Shown in pieces: positions 27,184 to 34,803 of a DNA stretch of 64,000 nucleotides. This stretch comes from Isoptericola sediminis (lineage in GTDB: Bacteria; Actinomycetota; Actinomycetes; Actinomycetales; Cellulomonadaceae). The stretch spans positions 1-64,000 of the forward strand of contig NZ_JABFAJ010000003.1 in NCBI RefSeq assembly GCF_013085345.1, written 5' to 3'. A model generated the notes under the pieces. The model saw nothing but the letters and a program-made list of their open reading frames with translations, had not been told where the DNA came from and made no database searches. Numbering within the stretch: position 1 is the stretch's first letter; every line of letters begins with the position of its first letter. Position numbers and translations under genes: made by a program.

Positions 27184-27504
27184 TCAGGCGTGTCCGGTCG
27201 CGGACTCGTCCTCGGCGAGCGCCTCCTCGACGCGAGCCACCTTGCCCTCCAGCTGGCCGGTGCGGCCGGGGCGGATGTCGGCCTTGAGCACGAGGGACAC
27301 GCGGTGGCCGCCGTTGCCGACGGCCTCGGTGGCGCGCTGGATGACCGGCATGACCTCGTCCCACTCCCCCTCGATCTCGGTGAACATCGAGGTGGTGCGG
27401 TTGGGCAGGCCGGACTCCCGCACGATGCGGACGGCCTCGGCGACGGAGTCGGTGACCGACTCGCCGGCACCGAGCGGGGCGACGGAGAACGCGAAGACAG
27501 CCAT
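27184..27504 (-). CDS. MTH1187-family thiamine-binding protein
   Basis: A 106-residue protein of the UPF0045/MTH1187 (Thiamine_BP) family. It has a ferredoxin-like fold known in relatives to bind thiamine or similar ligands as a tetramer. Visible motifs are MAVFAFSVAPLGAGESVTDSV at the start (first part), NRTTSMFTEIEGEWDEVM, and RVSLVLKADIRPGR. It is divergent from cofD with only 31 nt between starts; CATGAT lies 6 nt before its ATG, so both are probably leaderless. Role in this cell is unknown. Confidence 0.85.
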   Translation of the reverse strand: MAVFAFSVAPLGAGESVTDSVAEAVRIVRESGLPNRTTSMFTEIEGEWDEVMPVIQRATEAVGNGGHRVSLVLKADIRPGRTGQLEGKVARVEEALAEDESATGHA

Positions 27505-27535
27505 GGGGCCATCATGACGCCTTTAGGCTCGGGGC

Positions 27536-28492
27536 GTGAGTACTTCGGTGACCCTCCTGGCCGGCGGCGTCGGCGGCGCACGCCTCGCGCACGGTTTCGC
27601 CCGCGCCCTGCCCGACGGCGGAGCCCCCGGCGCGCACGGCGGTCTGACCTGCGTGGTCAACGTCGGCGACGACACGGAGCGGCACGGGCTGCACGTCTCG
27701 CCGGACCTCGACACGGTGATGTACACGCTGGCCGGGCTCAACGACGAGGAGCGCGGCTGGGGGCTGACGGACGAGTCCTACGCGGTGCTCGACCAGCTCG
27801 GCCGGCTCGGCGAGGACACCTGGTTCACGCTGGGCGACAAGGACCTCGCCACGCACGTGGTGCGCACCGCCCGGCTGCGCGCCGGGGAACCGCTCAGCGC
27901 GGTCACCGCGGCGCTCACGCGCTCGCTCGGCGTCGACGCCCGCCTGCTGCCCGTCACCGACGACGCCGTGCGCACGCGGATCACGACCCCGGACGGCGAG
28001 CTGGAGTTCCAGGAGTACTTCGTGCGGCGGCAGCACGCGGACGCCGTGCTCGACCTGGACTTCGCCGGGATCGACGCCGCCCGCCCGGGCCCCGGCGTCC
28101 TGGACGCGATCACCGGCGGCGACCTGCTCGTGGTGGCGCCGTCGAACCCGTTCCTGTCGGTGGAGCCGGTGCTGGGCGTGCCCGGGGTGCGCGAGGCGCT
28201 CCGGGCGGGCGGGCCGCGCCGGGTGGCCGTGAGCCCGATCGTCGGCGGCCGCGCGCTGAAGGGCCCCGCCGCCCAGGTGCTGGAGTCCCTCGGGCACGAC
28301 GTCTCGGCGCTCGGCGTGGCCCGGCTCTACACGGGGCTGGTCGACGTCATGGCGATCGACGCCGCCGACGAGGCGCTGGCCGCCCCGATCGCCGACCTCG
28401 GGTTCGAGGTCCTGGTGACCGACACCGTCATGGGCGGTCCCGAGGGCCGCGAGCGCCTGGCCCGCGAGCTGCTGGAGCTCGCCGGCTCGTGA
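27536..28492 (+). CDS. cofD: 2-phospho-L-lactate transferase
   Basis: Transfers the phospholactyl (or phosphoenolpyruvyl, in actinobacteria) moiety to Fo in coenzyme F420 synthesis; also called FbiA. The 318 residues start with the nucleotide-binding-like [21 protein letters not shown]. They continue with [24 protein letters not shown] (first part diagnostic), GDKDLATHV and [12 protein letters not shown]. The GTG start is 6 nt after TAGGCT, leaderless-like. Its stop overlaps the cofC start (GTGA). FbiB and FbiC are not in view. Confidence 0.94.
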   Translation: MSTSVTLLAGGVGGARLAHGFARALPDGGAPGAHGGLTCVVNVGDDTERHGLHVSPDLDTVMYTLAGLNDEERGWGLTDESYAVLDQLGRLGEDTWFTLGDKDLATHVVRTARLRAGEPLSAVTAALTRSLGVDARLLPVTDDAVRTRITTPDGELEFQEYFVRRQHADAVLDLDFAGIDAARPGPGVLDAITGGDLLVVAPSNPFLSVEPVLGVPGVREALRAGGPRRVAVSPIVGGRALKGPAAQVLESLGHDVSALGVARLYTGLVDVMAIDAADEALAAPIADLGFEVLVTDTVMGGPEGRERLARELLELAGS

Positions 28493-29160
28493 TCGTGCCG
28501 GAGGCGACGGCACGGCCGCAGCCCACCGGGGTGACCGCCGTCGTGCCGCTGCGGGACGGGGTCAGCGGCAAGTCCCGGCTGTCCACGTCGCTGGACCCGG
28601 CGGCCCGGCGTCGGCTCGTCGTCGCGCTCGCACGGCACGTCCTGGGCGTGCTGGCGGCGAGAGACCACGTGGATCGGGTCGTGGTGGTCACCGCGGACGC
28701 CGGGTTCGCCCGCGAGGTCCTGTCCGGCGTCCCGGGGCCGGCAGTCGAGGTGCTCGCCGAGCCGGCCGGCCGGCCGGGGCTGAACGCCGCCCTGGAGCAT
28801 GCGCGCGACGAGCTGTCCGCGACCGCGCCAGCGGGGCCGGACGCGGGCCGGATGCTGGTCGTCCACGCGGACCTTCCGCTGCTGGGCGACGCGGACGTCG
28901 ACGCCGTCGTGTCGGCGCACGCCGACGTCGTCGTCGCGACCGACCGGCACGGCACCGGGACGAACCTGCTCGCCGTCCCGGTCGGTGCCGACCTCCGTTT
29001 CCGGTTCGGCGCCCGTTCGCGGGCCGCGCACGAGGCCGAGGCGACCCGTCACGGGCTGCACTGCGCCGTCGTGCTGCGCGCCGGGACCGCCGCGGACCTG
29101 GACACGATCGACGACGTCGTCGAGCTGCCGGCGCCGGTGCGCACCCGCCTCGGCGTCTGA
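28489..29160 (+). CDS. cofC: Phospholactate/PEP guanylyltransferase
   Basis: Makes the GDP-activated three-carbon precursor that CofD attaches to Fo (FbiD in mycobacteria uses phosphoenolpyruvate). The 223 residues show VVPLRDGVSGKSRLSTSLDP near the N-terminus and MLVVHADLPLLGDADVDAVV. The C-terminal GTNLLAVP...FGARSRAAHEAEA pattern is typical. The GTG start overlaps the cofD stop, so the pair is coupled. Its last 112 nt are overlapped on the opposite strand by the EamA transporter gene. Confidence 0.92.
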   Translation: MIVPEATARPQPTGVTAVVPLRDGVSGKSRLSTSLDPAARRRLVVALARHVLGVLAARDHVDRVVVVTADAGFAREVLSGVPGPAVEVLAEPAGRPGLNAALEHARDELSATAPAGPDAGRMLVVHADLPLLGDADVDAVVSAHADVVVATDRHGTGTNLLAVPVGADLRFRFGARSRAAHEAEATRHGLHCAVVLRAGTAADLDTIDDVVELPAPVRTRLGV

Positions 29161-30005
29161 CGGGCGCTGCGGGCCGCCAGCAGGACCCCGCCGAGCACGA
29201 GCATCGTGCCGGCTGCCCGGCGCGGGCCGAAGGGCTCGTCGGCGAGCAGCGTCCCGAGCAGGACCCCGGTGACGGGGTTGAGCAGCCCGATGACGCCGAC
29301 CGCACCGGCCGGCAGGTGCCGCAGACCGGTGAACCAGGCGACGAACGCCACGGCGGTGGCCACGAGGGAGACGTACGCGAACCCGGCGACGGCGCTCGCG
29401 TCCAGCACCGGCGGTGCCCCGTCCACGACGGCGGCGACGGGCAGGAGCAGCAGCCCGCCGGCCGTGAGCTGCCAGGCGGTGACGGCCGTCATCGGCTCGG
29501 CGGGCGCCCAGCGCTTGGTGAGCACGTACCCCGTCGAGGACATCAGCATCGCGGTCGCGGACGCGGCGAGGCCCCACGGGTCGACGGCGGCCCCGCCCTC
29601 CACGACCAGCACCACGACGCCGACGAGACCGGCGGACGCCCCGGCGAGGCCCCGCCAGGCCGGGCGTTCGCCGAGCAGCGGCCACGCGAGCAGCATGAGC
29701 GTGATCGCGGACGTCGCCATGACGGTGGAGGCCACGCTCGAGGGCAGCCGGGTCGAGGCGACGTAGACGAGGACGAAGAACGCGCCGACGTTGAGGACTC
29801 CCAGCACCGCCGAGCGCCACCACCACGCACCCCGCGGCAGCCGGCGCGCCAGGACGAGCAGCAGGAGACCCGCCGGCAGGGCCCGCAGCGCGGCGCCCCA
29901 GAGGGGGTCGTCGGCCGGCAGGAACTCGCGCGTCACGTAGTAGGTCGAGCCCCAGGCCACCGGCGCCACGGCCGTGAGGAGCATCCATCGCCAGGTAGTT
30001 TCCAC
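29049..30005 (-). CDS. EamA/DMT-family transporter
   Basis: A 318-residue membrane protein with ten predicted helices in two EamA repeats. The first begins AVAPVAWGSTYYVTREFLPA and the second ASATAMLMSSTGYVLTKRW. Drug/metabolite exporters of this type move amino acids, purines or toxic metabolites; the substrate here is unknown. The GTG start at 30005 is directly next to the palindromic operator, so the divergent MarR protein probably represses it. The last ~37 residues (after LLAARSARQ) are a basic/Ser/Thr tail read from the antisense strand of cofC; such a tail is unusual for the family. Confidence 0.85.
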   Translation of the reverse strand: METTWRWMLLTAVAPVAWGSTYYVTREFLPADDPLWGAALRALPAGLLLLVLARRLPRGAWWWRSAVLGVLNVGAFFVLVYVASTRLPSSVASTVMATSAITLMLLAWPLLGERPAWRGLAGASAGLVGVVVLVVEGGAAVDPWGLAASATAMLMSSTGYVLTKRWAPAEPMTAVTAWQLTAGGLLLLPVAAVVDGAPPVLDASAVAGFAYVSLVATAVAFVAWFTGLRHLPAGAVGVIGLLNPVTGVLLGTLLADEPFGPRRAAGTMLVLGGVLLAARSARQTPRRVRTGAGSSTTSSIVSRSAAVPARSTTAQCSP

Positions 30006-30011
30006 GGAAGC

Positions 30012-30039
30012 AATAATGCCTTCCAGGGAAGATATTATT
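30012..30039. promoter_or_regulatory. Palindromic MarR-type operator
   Basis: AATAATGCCTTCC (30012-30024) and GGAAGATATTATT (30027-30039) are inverted repeats, matching at 11 of 13 positions around a two-base centre. The site lies between divergent eamA-type and marR-type genes and overlaps TATTAT, the -10 of marR (6 nt before its ATG). It also overlaps the AT-rich -10 candidate of the transporter. It is an AT-rich island in GC-rich DNA. Confidence 0.75.
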
Positions 30040-30044
30040 CCCGC

Positions 30045-30572
30045 ATGGCTGTGACCCCGACCACGGACAGCACCTCCGGCACCCCCGACCGCGTCGCGCG
30101 GATCCAGGCCGAGTGGCGGCGCGAGCGGCCCGAACTCGACGTCTCGCCGCAGGGCGTCGTCGGGCGGCTGCACCGCCTGGCCGGCTACCTCACCGACGAG
30201 CTGCACACCGTCTACGCCCGGCACGGGCTCGGCGAGGGCGAGTTCGACGTGCTCGCCACCCTCCGCCGCGCCGGAGCCCCCTACGAACGCGCCCCGGGTG
30301 AGCTGGCGGAGCACACGATGGTCACCACCGGCGCGATGACCAAGCGGATCGACCGGCTGGTCGCCGCCGGCCTGGTGGAACGTCGTGCCGCGACGGGGGG
30401 CGACGGGCGCCGGCGCCTCGTCGCCCTGACCCCGGCGGGCGTCGAACGGATCGACGCGGCGTTCACCGACCACATGGCGAACGAGCGTCGCCTGGTCGAC
30501 CAGCTCTCGGCGGAGGACCAGAGGGCGCTCGAAGGCGTCCTGACCCGGTGGCTCCGGGCGTACGAGACCTGA
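30045..30572 (+). CDS. MarR-family transcriptional regulator
   Basis: A 175-residue winged-helix regulator. The DNA-binding region reads GEFDVLATLRRAGAPYER, then PGELAEHTMVTTGAMTKRIDRLVAAGLVERR (recognition helix around TTGAMTKRIDRL), with wing residues GGDGRRRLVALT. It begins at an ATG 6 nt after TATTAT, so the mRNA is probably leaderless and the operator covers its promoter. It likely represses itself and the divergent transporter in response to a small aromatic or toxic ligand; the ligand is unknown. Confidence 0.9.
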   Translation: MAVTPTTDSTSGTPDRVARIQAEWRRERPELDVSPQGVVGRLHRLAGYLTDELHTVYARHGLGEGEFDVLATLRRAGAPYERAPGELAEHTMVTTGAMTKRIDRLVAAGLVERRAATGGDGRRRLVALTPAGVERIDAAFTDHMANERRLVDQLSAEDQRALEGVLTRWLRAYET

Positions 30573-30581
30573 GCCGAGCGC

Positions 30582-31187
30582 TCACCACGCCCCGCGGTGC
30601 ACCACCTCGTCCAGCGGCTTGCGCCGCCGCCGGGCCGGCGACCCCTTCGCACCCCCGGTCTCGGGGTGCCCGACGGCGACCACCCCGGTGGGCGCCCACT
30701 CCGCCGGGACGCCGAACGCCTCGCGGAACCGGTCGAGGCTCCCGGCGTCGATCCCGAAGAAGCAGGCGCCGAGCCCCTCGTCGACCGCGGTCTGCAGCAT
30801 GAGCAGCGAGGCCATCCCGGCGTCCACGTGCCAGTACGGCACGGGCCAGCGCGCCTCGTCGCGGTCGGTCCAGCCCTTGTCCGGCTCGGCGTAGCGGCCC
30901 ACGTAGGCGGCCTTCGAGGCCAGCGCCACGACCAGCACCGGGGCGGTGCGCATCCCGGCCAGCCATCTCGACATGTCCCGCGCCGAGTCCGCCGGGGTGG
31001 TGGCACGCCAGAACCGTTCGCGCTCGGCGTCGGTGGTCAGGACCAGGAACGACCAGCCCTGGGTGAACCCGGCGCTCGGGGCGCGCACGGCGTGGGCCAG
31101 CAGCCGGTCCACCACCGCCGGGTCCACCGGGTCCGGGCCGAACCGCCGGACCATGCGTCGCCGTCGGACCACGTCACGGAACTCCAT
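30582..31187 (-). CDS. Nitroreductase-family protein
   Basis: A 201-residue FMN-dependent oxidoreductase family member. It starts MEFRDVVRRRRMVRRFGPDPVDP, where the Arg-rich stretch binds FMN phosphate. It continues APSAGFTQGWSFLVLT and GMASLLMLQTAVDEGLGACFFG as usual, with VGHPETGGAKGSPARRRRKPLDEVVH at the end (first part). Relatives reduce nitroaromatics, quinones or enones, or act in F420/FMN-linked steps; substrate unknown. It is convergent with marR (9 nt between stops). CAGGCT lies 6 nt before the ATG. Confidence 0.85.
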   Translation of the reverse strand: MEFRDVVRRRRMVRRFGPDPVDPAVVDRLLAHAVRAPSAGFTQGWSFLVLTTDAERERFWRATTPADSARDMSRWLAGMRTAPVLVVALASKAAYVGRYAEPDKGWTDRDEARWPVPYWHVDAGMASLLMLQTAVDEGLGACFFGIDAGSLDRFREAFGVPAEWAPTGVVAVGHPETGGAKGSPARRRRKPLDEVVHRGAW

Positions 31188-31213
31188 GCGCCCAGCCTGC
31201 CAGGACGTGCCGG

Positions 31214-33340
31214 TCAGAGCACCAGCTCGGGCTGCAGCGCCGTCACCGTCCACACGCGTCGGCGCCGGGCCGCGAGCGCGGTGGCCCCGATCGCCCCGAG
31301 GAACACTCCCGCCAGGACGACGGCGCAGCGCCCGGCGGCGTCGAGGCTCCCCCCGTAGAGCAGCTGGCGCAGCCCCTCCACCGCGTAGGTCATGGGCATG
31401 AACCGGTGCAGGGACCGCAGCGGCTCGGGGATGGTCTGCCACGGGAACGTCCCGCCCGCCGTCACGAGCTGGACCAGCATGAGGACGAGGCCGAGGAACT
31501 GCCCCGCCGCGCCGAGCCAGGCGTTGAGGGCCTGCAGGATCGCGACGAACGTCCCGGAGACCAGCACCAGGAACAGCGCCGTCAGCAGCCCGTGGGCCGG
31601 GTCGATGTCGAGCGCGAACTTCGTGACGGTGAACATCAGCCCGACCTGCACGACGCCGATCGCCGCGGGGACGGCCCACCCGCCCAGCGCCGTGGCCAGG
31701 CCCGAGCGGCCGGCGACGAGGGCACGCGTCGACAGCGGACGCACCAGCAGGAACAGGACGTAGGCGCCGATCCAGGCGGCGAGCGACAGGAAGAACGGGG
31801 CGAGCCCGCCCCCGTAGGTCCCGGCCGAGGAGAGCGACTCGTCGCGCACCCGGACCGGGTTGCCGATCGTGTCGGCCGTGTCGGTCCGCGTCTCGTCGTC
31901 CAGGTCCGGGACCTGGCCCAGCCCCTGGGCGAGCCCGTCGCGGAGCTCGTCGGCACCGTCCGCGAGGTCGGCGGACCCGTCCGCGAGGCGGTCGGTGCCG
32001 TCGGCGAGGTCGGAGGCCCCCGAGGCGACCCGCGCGGTCCCGTCGGCCAGCCGCCCGACACCCTCGGCGAGCGCCGGGGTGGACGCGGCGAGCCGGGAGG
32101 TGCCGTCGGCGAGCCGGTCGGCGCCGTCCGCCGCCGAGGCGATGCCGTCGGCCAGGGCTGGTGTGGCGTCCGCCAGGGAGTCGGCGCCGTCGGCGACCTG
32201 CTGCGCGCCGTCGGCCAGGGTGTCGAGCTGCGCGGACGCGTCGTCCACCTGCGCGACGGAGTCGGTGACCTGGGCGCGCTGGGTGTCCAGGACCGGCGTG
32301 ACCTGGTCCTGGACGTCCGCGGCGAGGGCGTCGGCCTGGGCCCGGGTGAGGGTGCCGTCGGCCACGAGACCGTCCAGGCGGTCGGCGAGGGCGGTGTCCA
32401 CACCGTCCCGGACGGCGTCGAGGGCCGGCAGCACGTCGTGCGCGGCGGCCGAGGCCTGGCGCCCGTACCGCGCGACCTCGGCGTCGCCGTCGGCCACCTC
32501 CTGCGCGCCGTCCGCCAGCCGACGCGTGTCCGCGGGCAGCGACGCGGTGGCGTCGCGCAGGTCGTCGAGACCGCTCGACAGGTTCCCGGCACCGTCGTCG
32601 AGCCGGTCGACGGCGTCGACGAGCGGCCCGACCTTCTCGTCCAGGGTGGCGGCGCCCTCGGCCGTGCGGCGCGCCCCGGCGGCGAGGTCGTGCGCGCCGT
32701 CCGCCGCGTCGTCGGTCCCGTCGCGGAGCCGGCGCGACCCGTCGAGGAGCTGGCCGGCGCCGTCCACGGCGTCGGCGAGGTTGGTGTGGATGGAGGCGAA
32801 CCCGCGCAGGAACTGGTCGGCGGCCTCGGTGCCGACCTGCTCGGCGATCGAGTCGCGCACCTGCCCGACGATCTGGTCGGCGATGGTGCCGGCGAGGTAG
32901 TTGTTGGCGTCGTTCGTCAGGAGCGTGAGGCTGGCCTGCTCGGGGTCGAACTCCCCGGCGGAGACGAGGTCCGCGGAGAAGGTCGGACCGATGATCAGCG
33001 CGGCGTCGAACCGACCGGACCGCACACCGACCTCGGCGTCCTGCTGGGTGGTCTCGACCCACCCGAACCCGCCGTCGTCCTCGAGCTCGTCGGCGACGTC
33101 CGCACCGAAGGTCCGCTCGGTCTCCTCCCCCGTGACGGAGTCCGTGGTGGTCGTCCCCTCGTCCTGGACGACGAGCGCGGCCGGTACCTCGTCGAGGTTC
33201 TCGTACGGGTCGTGGTTGGCGTAGAGGTACAGCCCCGCGTACAGCGTGGGGACCAGCGCCATCGCGAGGACGGCCAGCCGCGGCATGGTGCCGGTGGCCA
33301 GCCGACGCAGCTCGGACACGGCCAGGCGGACGGCGGTCAT
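31214..33340 (-). CDS. YhgE/Pip-type membrane protein
   Basis: A 708-residue protein. One N-terminal membrane helix (LAVLAMALVPTLYAGLYLYANHD) leads to a large extracellular region and then about five C-terminal helices of the ABC-2 permease type (PFFLSLAAWIGAYVLFLLV onward). The extracellular part has many degenerate 7-14-residue repeats such as LADGTDRLADGSADLADG, predicted helical. Relatives include phage infection protein Pip and ESX-associated or export-linked proteins. The gene couples to the ATPase-like gene upstream through an ATGA overlap. TetR operators upstream suggest ligand-responsive control, as for an exporter. Confidence 0.85.
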   Translation of the reverse strand: MTAVRLAVSELRRLATGTMPRLAVLAMALVPTLYAGLYLYANHDPYENLDEVPAALVVQDEGTTTTDSVTGEETERTFGADVADELEDDGGFGWVETTQQDAEVGVRSGRFDAALIIGPTFSADLVSAGEFDPEQASLTLLTNDANNYLAGTIADQIVGQVRDSIAEQVGTEAADQFLRGFASIHTNLADAVDGAGQLLDGSRRLRDGTDDAADGAHDLAAGARRTAEGAATLDEKVGPLVDAVDRLDDGAGNLSSGLDDLRDATASLPADTRRLADGAQEVADGDAEVARYGRQASAAAHDVLPALDAVRDGVDTALADRLDGLVADGTLTRAQADALAADVQDQVTPVLDTQRAQVTDSVAQVDDASAQLDTLADGAQQVADGADSLADATPALADGIASAADGADRLADGTSRLAASTPALAEGVGRLADGTARVASGASDLADGTDRLADGSADLADGADELRDGLAQGLGQVPDLDDETRTDTADTIGNPVRVRDESLSSAGTYGGGLAPFFLSLAAWIGAYVLFLLVRPLSTRALVAGRSGLATALGGWAVPAAIGVVQVGLMFTVTKFALDIDPAHGLLTALFLVLVSGTFVAILQALNAWLGAAGQFLGLVLMLVQLVTAGGTFPWQTIPEPLRSLHRFMPMTYAVEGLRQLLYGGSLDAAGRCAVVLAGVFLGAIGATALAARRRRVWTVTALQPELVL

Positions 33341-34089
33341 CGGGCGGCCTCCTCGGCCTCGGCGGGCTCGGTGTCCTGGCGGGTCCCGGGGTCACCCTCG
33401 GGCTCGACCTCGGGGTCCGGACCGGAGGGACGGAGCACCTCGCGCCGCACCACGCGCGGCGGGGCGTGGAGCGTGTCGCCCACGGCCGCCGGCAGGTCGA
33501 CGCCGAGGTCGCGGGCGGACGAGCGAGTGCACTGCACGAGCACGCCCGTGCCGCCGACGGCCAGCGAGCGGGCCAGGTCCCACCAGTCGGCAGGATCGCC
33601 GCCGTGCCGGTCCGGCAGGGTGAGGACGACGAACCGCACCTCCGGGTCCGCCACGGCGAGGCCGGCGAGGACGGCGGTCCGCACCGCGCCCGGCAGCTGG
33701 TCCACGCGGCGCCCGCGGTCCGGCGTCAGCCCGTGGGCGTCGAGCCAGCGCGCGACGTCCCGGGGCCAGGACCGGCGACCGGCCAGGGCCAGGCCCTCGG
33801 CGACCACGTCGGCGAGCGTGAGGGCGTCGTCCGGGTCGTTGAGCCCCGGCACGTCGACGACGGCACTGATCCGGCGGAGCCTCGCCGACGTGGCCTCGGC
33901 GCCGTCGAGGCGCACCGTCCCGGCGGACGGCACGAACCGGCCGGTCGCGACCAGCGCCAGCGCCGTGTGGCCGTGACCGGGCTCGGCAGCGGCGAGCAGC
34001 GCCTCGCCGGTCGCCCACGAGAAGCCCACCGACGTCAGCATCGGCTCGCGCCGTCCGTCGGCACGCACGCCGTCCACGGTGATCCGCAT
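33337..34089 (-). CDS. ABC-ATPase-like protein lacking the Walker A lysine
   Basis: A 250-residue protein with the layout of an ABC nucleotide-binding subunit. The Walker A site, however, reads AEPGHGHTAL (about residues 35-44): the invariant Lys is His and one Gly is missing. No LSGGQ signature is found; the region reads VDQLPGAVRTAVLAGLAVAD. Walker B is weak (VRFVVLTLPD). It is therefore probably unable to hydrolyse ATP normally and may act as a structural partner of the YhgE/Pip protein that follows. AAGGAGG 6 nt upstream fixes the ATG at 34089. It is divergent from a TetR gene across two operators. The C-terminal tail is acidic. Confidence 0.65.
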   Translation of the reverse strand: MRITVDGVRADGRREPMLTSVGFSWATGEALLAAAEPGHGHTALALVATGRFVPSAGTVRLDGAEATSARLRRISAVVDVPGLNDPDDALTLADVVAEGLALAGRRSWPRDVARWLDAHGLTPDRGRRVDQLPGAVRTAVLAGLAVADPEVRFVVLTLPDRHGGDPADWWDLARSLAVGGTGVLVQCTRSSARDLGVDLPAAVGDTLHAPPRVVRREVLRPSGPDPEVEPEGDPGTRQDTEPAEAEEAAR

Positions 34090-34100
34090 CGCCGCCTCCT

Positions 34101-34119
34101 TGTTGACCATTGGTCAACA
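34101..34119. promoter_or_regulatory. TetR operator 1
   Basis: Perfect inverted repeat TGTTGACC-ATT-GGTCAACA, with flanking T/A extending the match to 34100-34120. It sits just upstream of the ribosome site of the ATPase-like gene, where it would block the minus-strand promoter or early elongation. It shares half-sites with operator 2, 32 bp away centre to centre (about three helical turns). Confidence 0.85.
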
Positions 34120-34132
34120 ACGCTAGCGCCGC

Positions 34133-34151
34133 TGTTGACCAGCGGTCAACA
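34133..34151. promoter_or_regulatory. TetR operator 2
   Basis: TGTTGACC-AGC-GGTCAACA, the same half-sites as operator 1 with a different 3-bp centre. It lies 8 nt upstream of TACAAC (34159-34164), the -10 of the TetR gene, and so covers its -35 region. Autorepression is expected. Confidence 0.85.
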
Positions 34152-34170
34152 AGACGGGTACAACAGTGCT

Positions 34171-34788
34171 ATGACCTCCCGCACACGCCAGGATCCCGCC
34201 GACCGTCGGCGACAGCTCCTCGACGTCGCCTGCGAGACCGCCGAGGCCGGCGGGCTGGAGACCCTGACCCCGGCCGCCGTGGCCGCGCAGGCCGGGGCCT
34301 CGAAGGGCCTGGTGTTTCACTACTTCGGCACGACGGCACAGCTGCGGCGCGCCGTCGCCCTCGAGGCGATCGAGCGGCTCGCCGCCGACCTCGCGCCCGA
34401 CGACGGGCCGCTGGTCGAGCGCCCGGCCCGGGCGCTGTCGGCGTTCCTGGGGTCCGTCACCGCCCGCCGCCGGGTGTGGGAGGACATCTGGCGCGGAGTG
34501 CTCGCCGGGGACCCGGTCACGGAGGACGCCCTGCGCGCCATCCGCGCCGACCTCGTGGGACGGCTGACGACGCTGGCGGACATCGGCGTCACCCCCGACG
34601 CGCGCCTCGACCTGCTCGCCCGGGGCTGGGTCGCGCTGGCGGAGACCATGACGGCGGCGTGGCTCGGCGAGGGGTCCACGAGCCGCGAGGACCTCAGCGA
34701 CCTGCTGCTGTCCAGCCTGTCCGTGCTCGTCCCGGAGCTGCCGGAGCCGGCCCGCTCGGCCGTCGCCGAGGTCTCCGGCGCCCCGTAG
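34171..34788 (+). CDS. TetR-family transcriptional regulator
   Basis: A 205-residue regulator with the usual N-terminal helix-turn-helix: RRQLLDVACETAEAGGLETLTPAAVAAQAGASKGLVFHYFG (recognition helix near SKGLVFHYF). The C-terminal ligand domain (WEDIWRGVLAGDPVTEDALRAI) fits the family of efflux regulators. The ATG follows TACAAC by 6 nt, consistent with leaderless expression. Two palindromic operators between it and the divergent ATPase-like/YhgE operon imply that it represses both itself and that operon. The ligand is not evident. Confidence 0.92.
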   Translation: MTSRTRQDPADRRRQLLDVACETAEAGGLETLTPAAVAAQAGASKGLVFHYFGTTAQLRRAVALEAIERLAADLAPDDGPLVERPARALSAFLGSVTARRRVWEDIWRGVLAGDPVTEDALRAIRADLVGRLTTLADIGVTPDARLDLLARGWVALAETMTAAWLGEGSTSREDLSDLLLSSLSVLVPELPEPARSAVAEVSGAP

Positions 34789-34803
34789 CCCCGACCGCGG
34801 CGC

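Noticed and set aside
30582-33395. 937-codon minus-strand open frame spanning YhgE and nitroreductase
   Set aside because: Only its last 202 codons (from 31187) are the real nitroreductase gene; the rest is a shadow of the YhgE gene in another frame.
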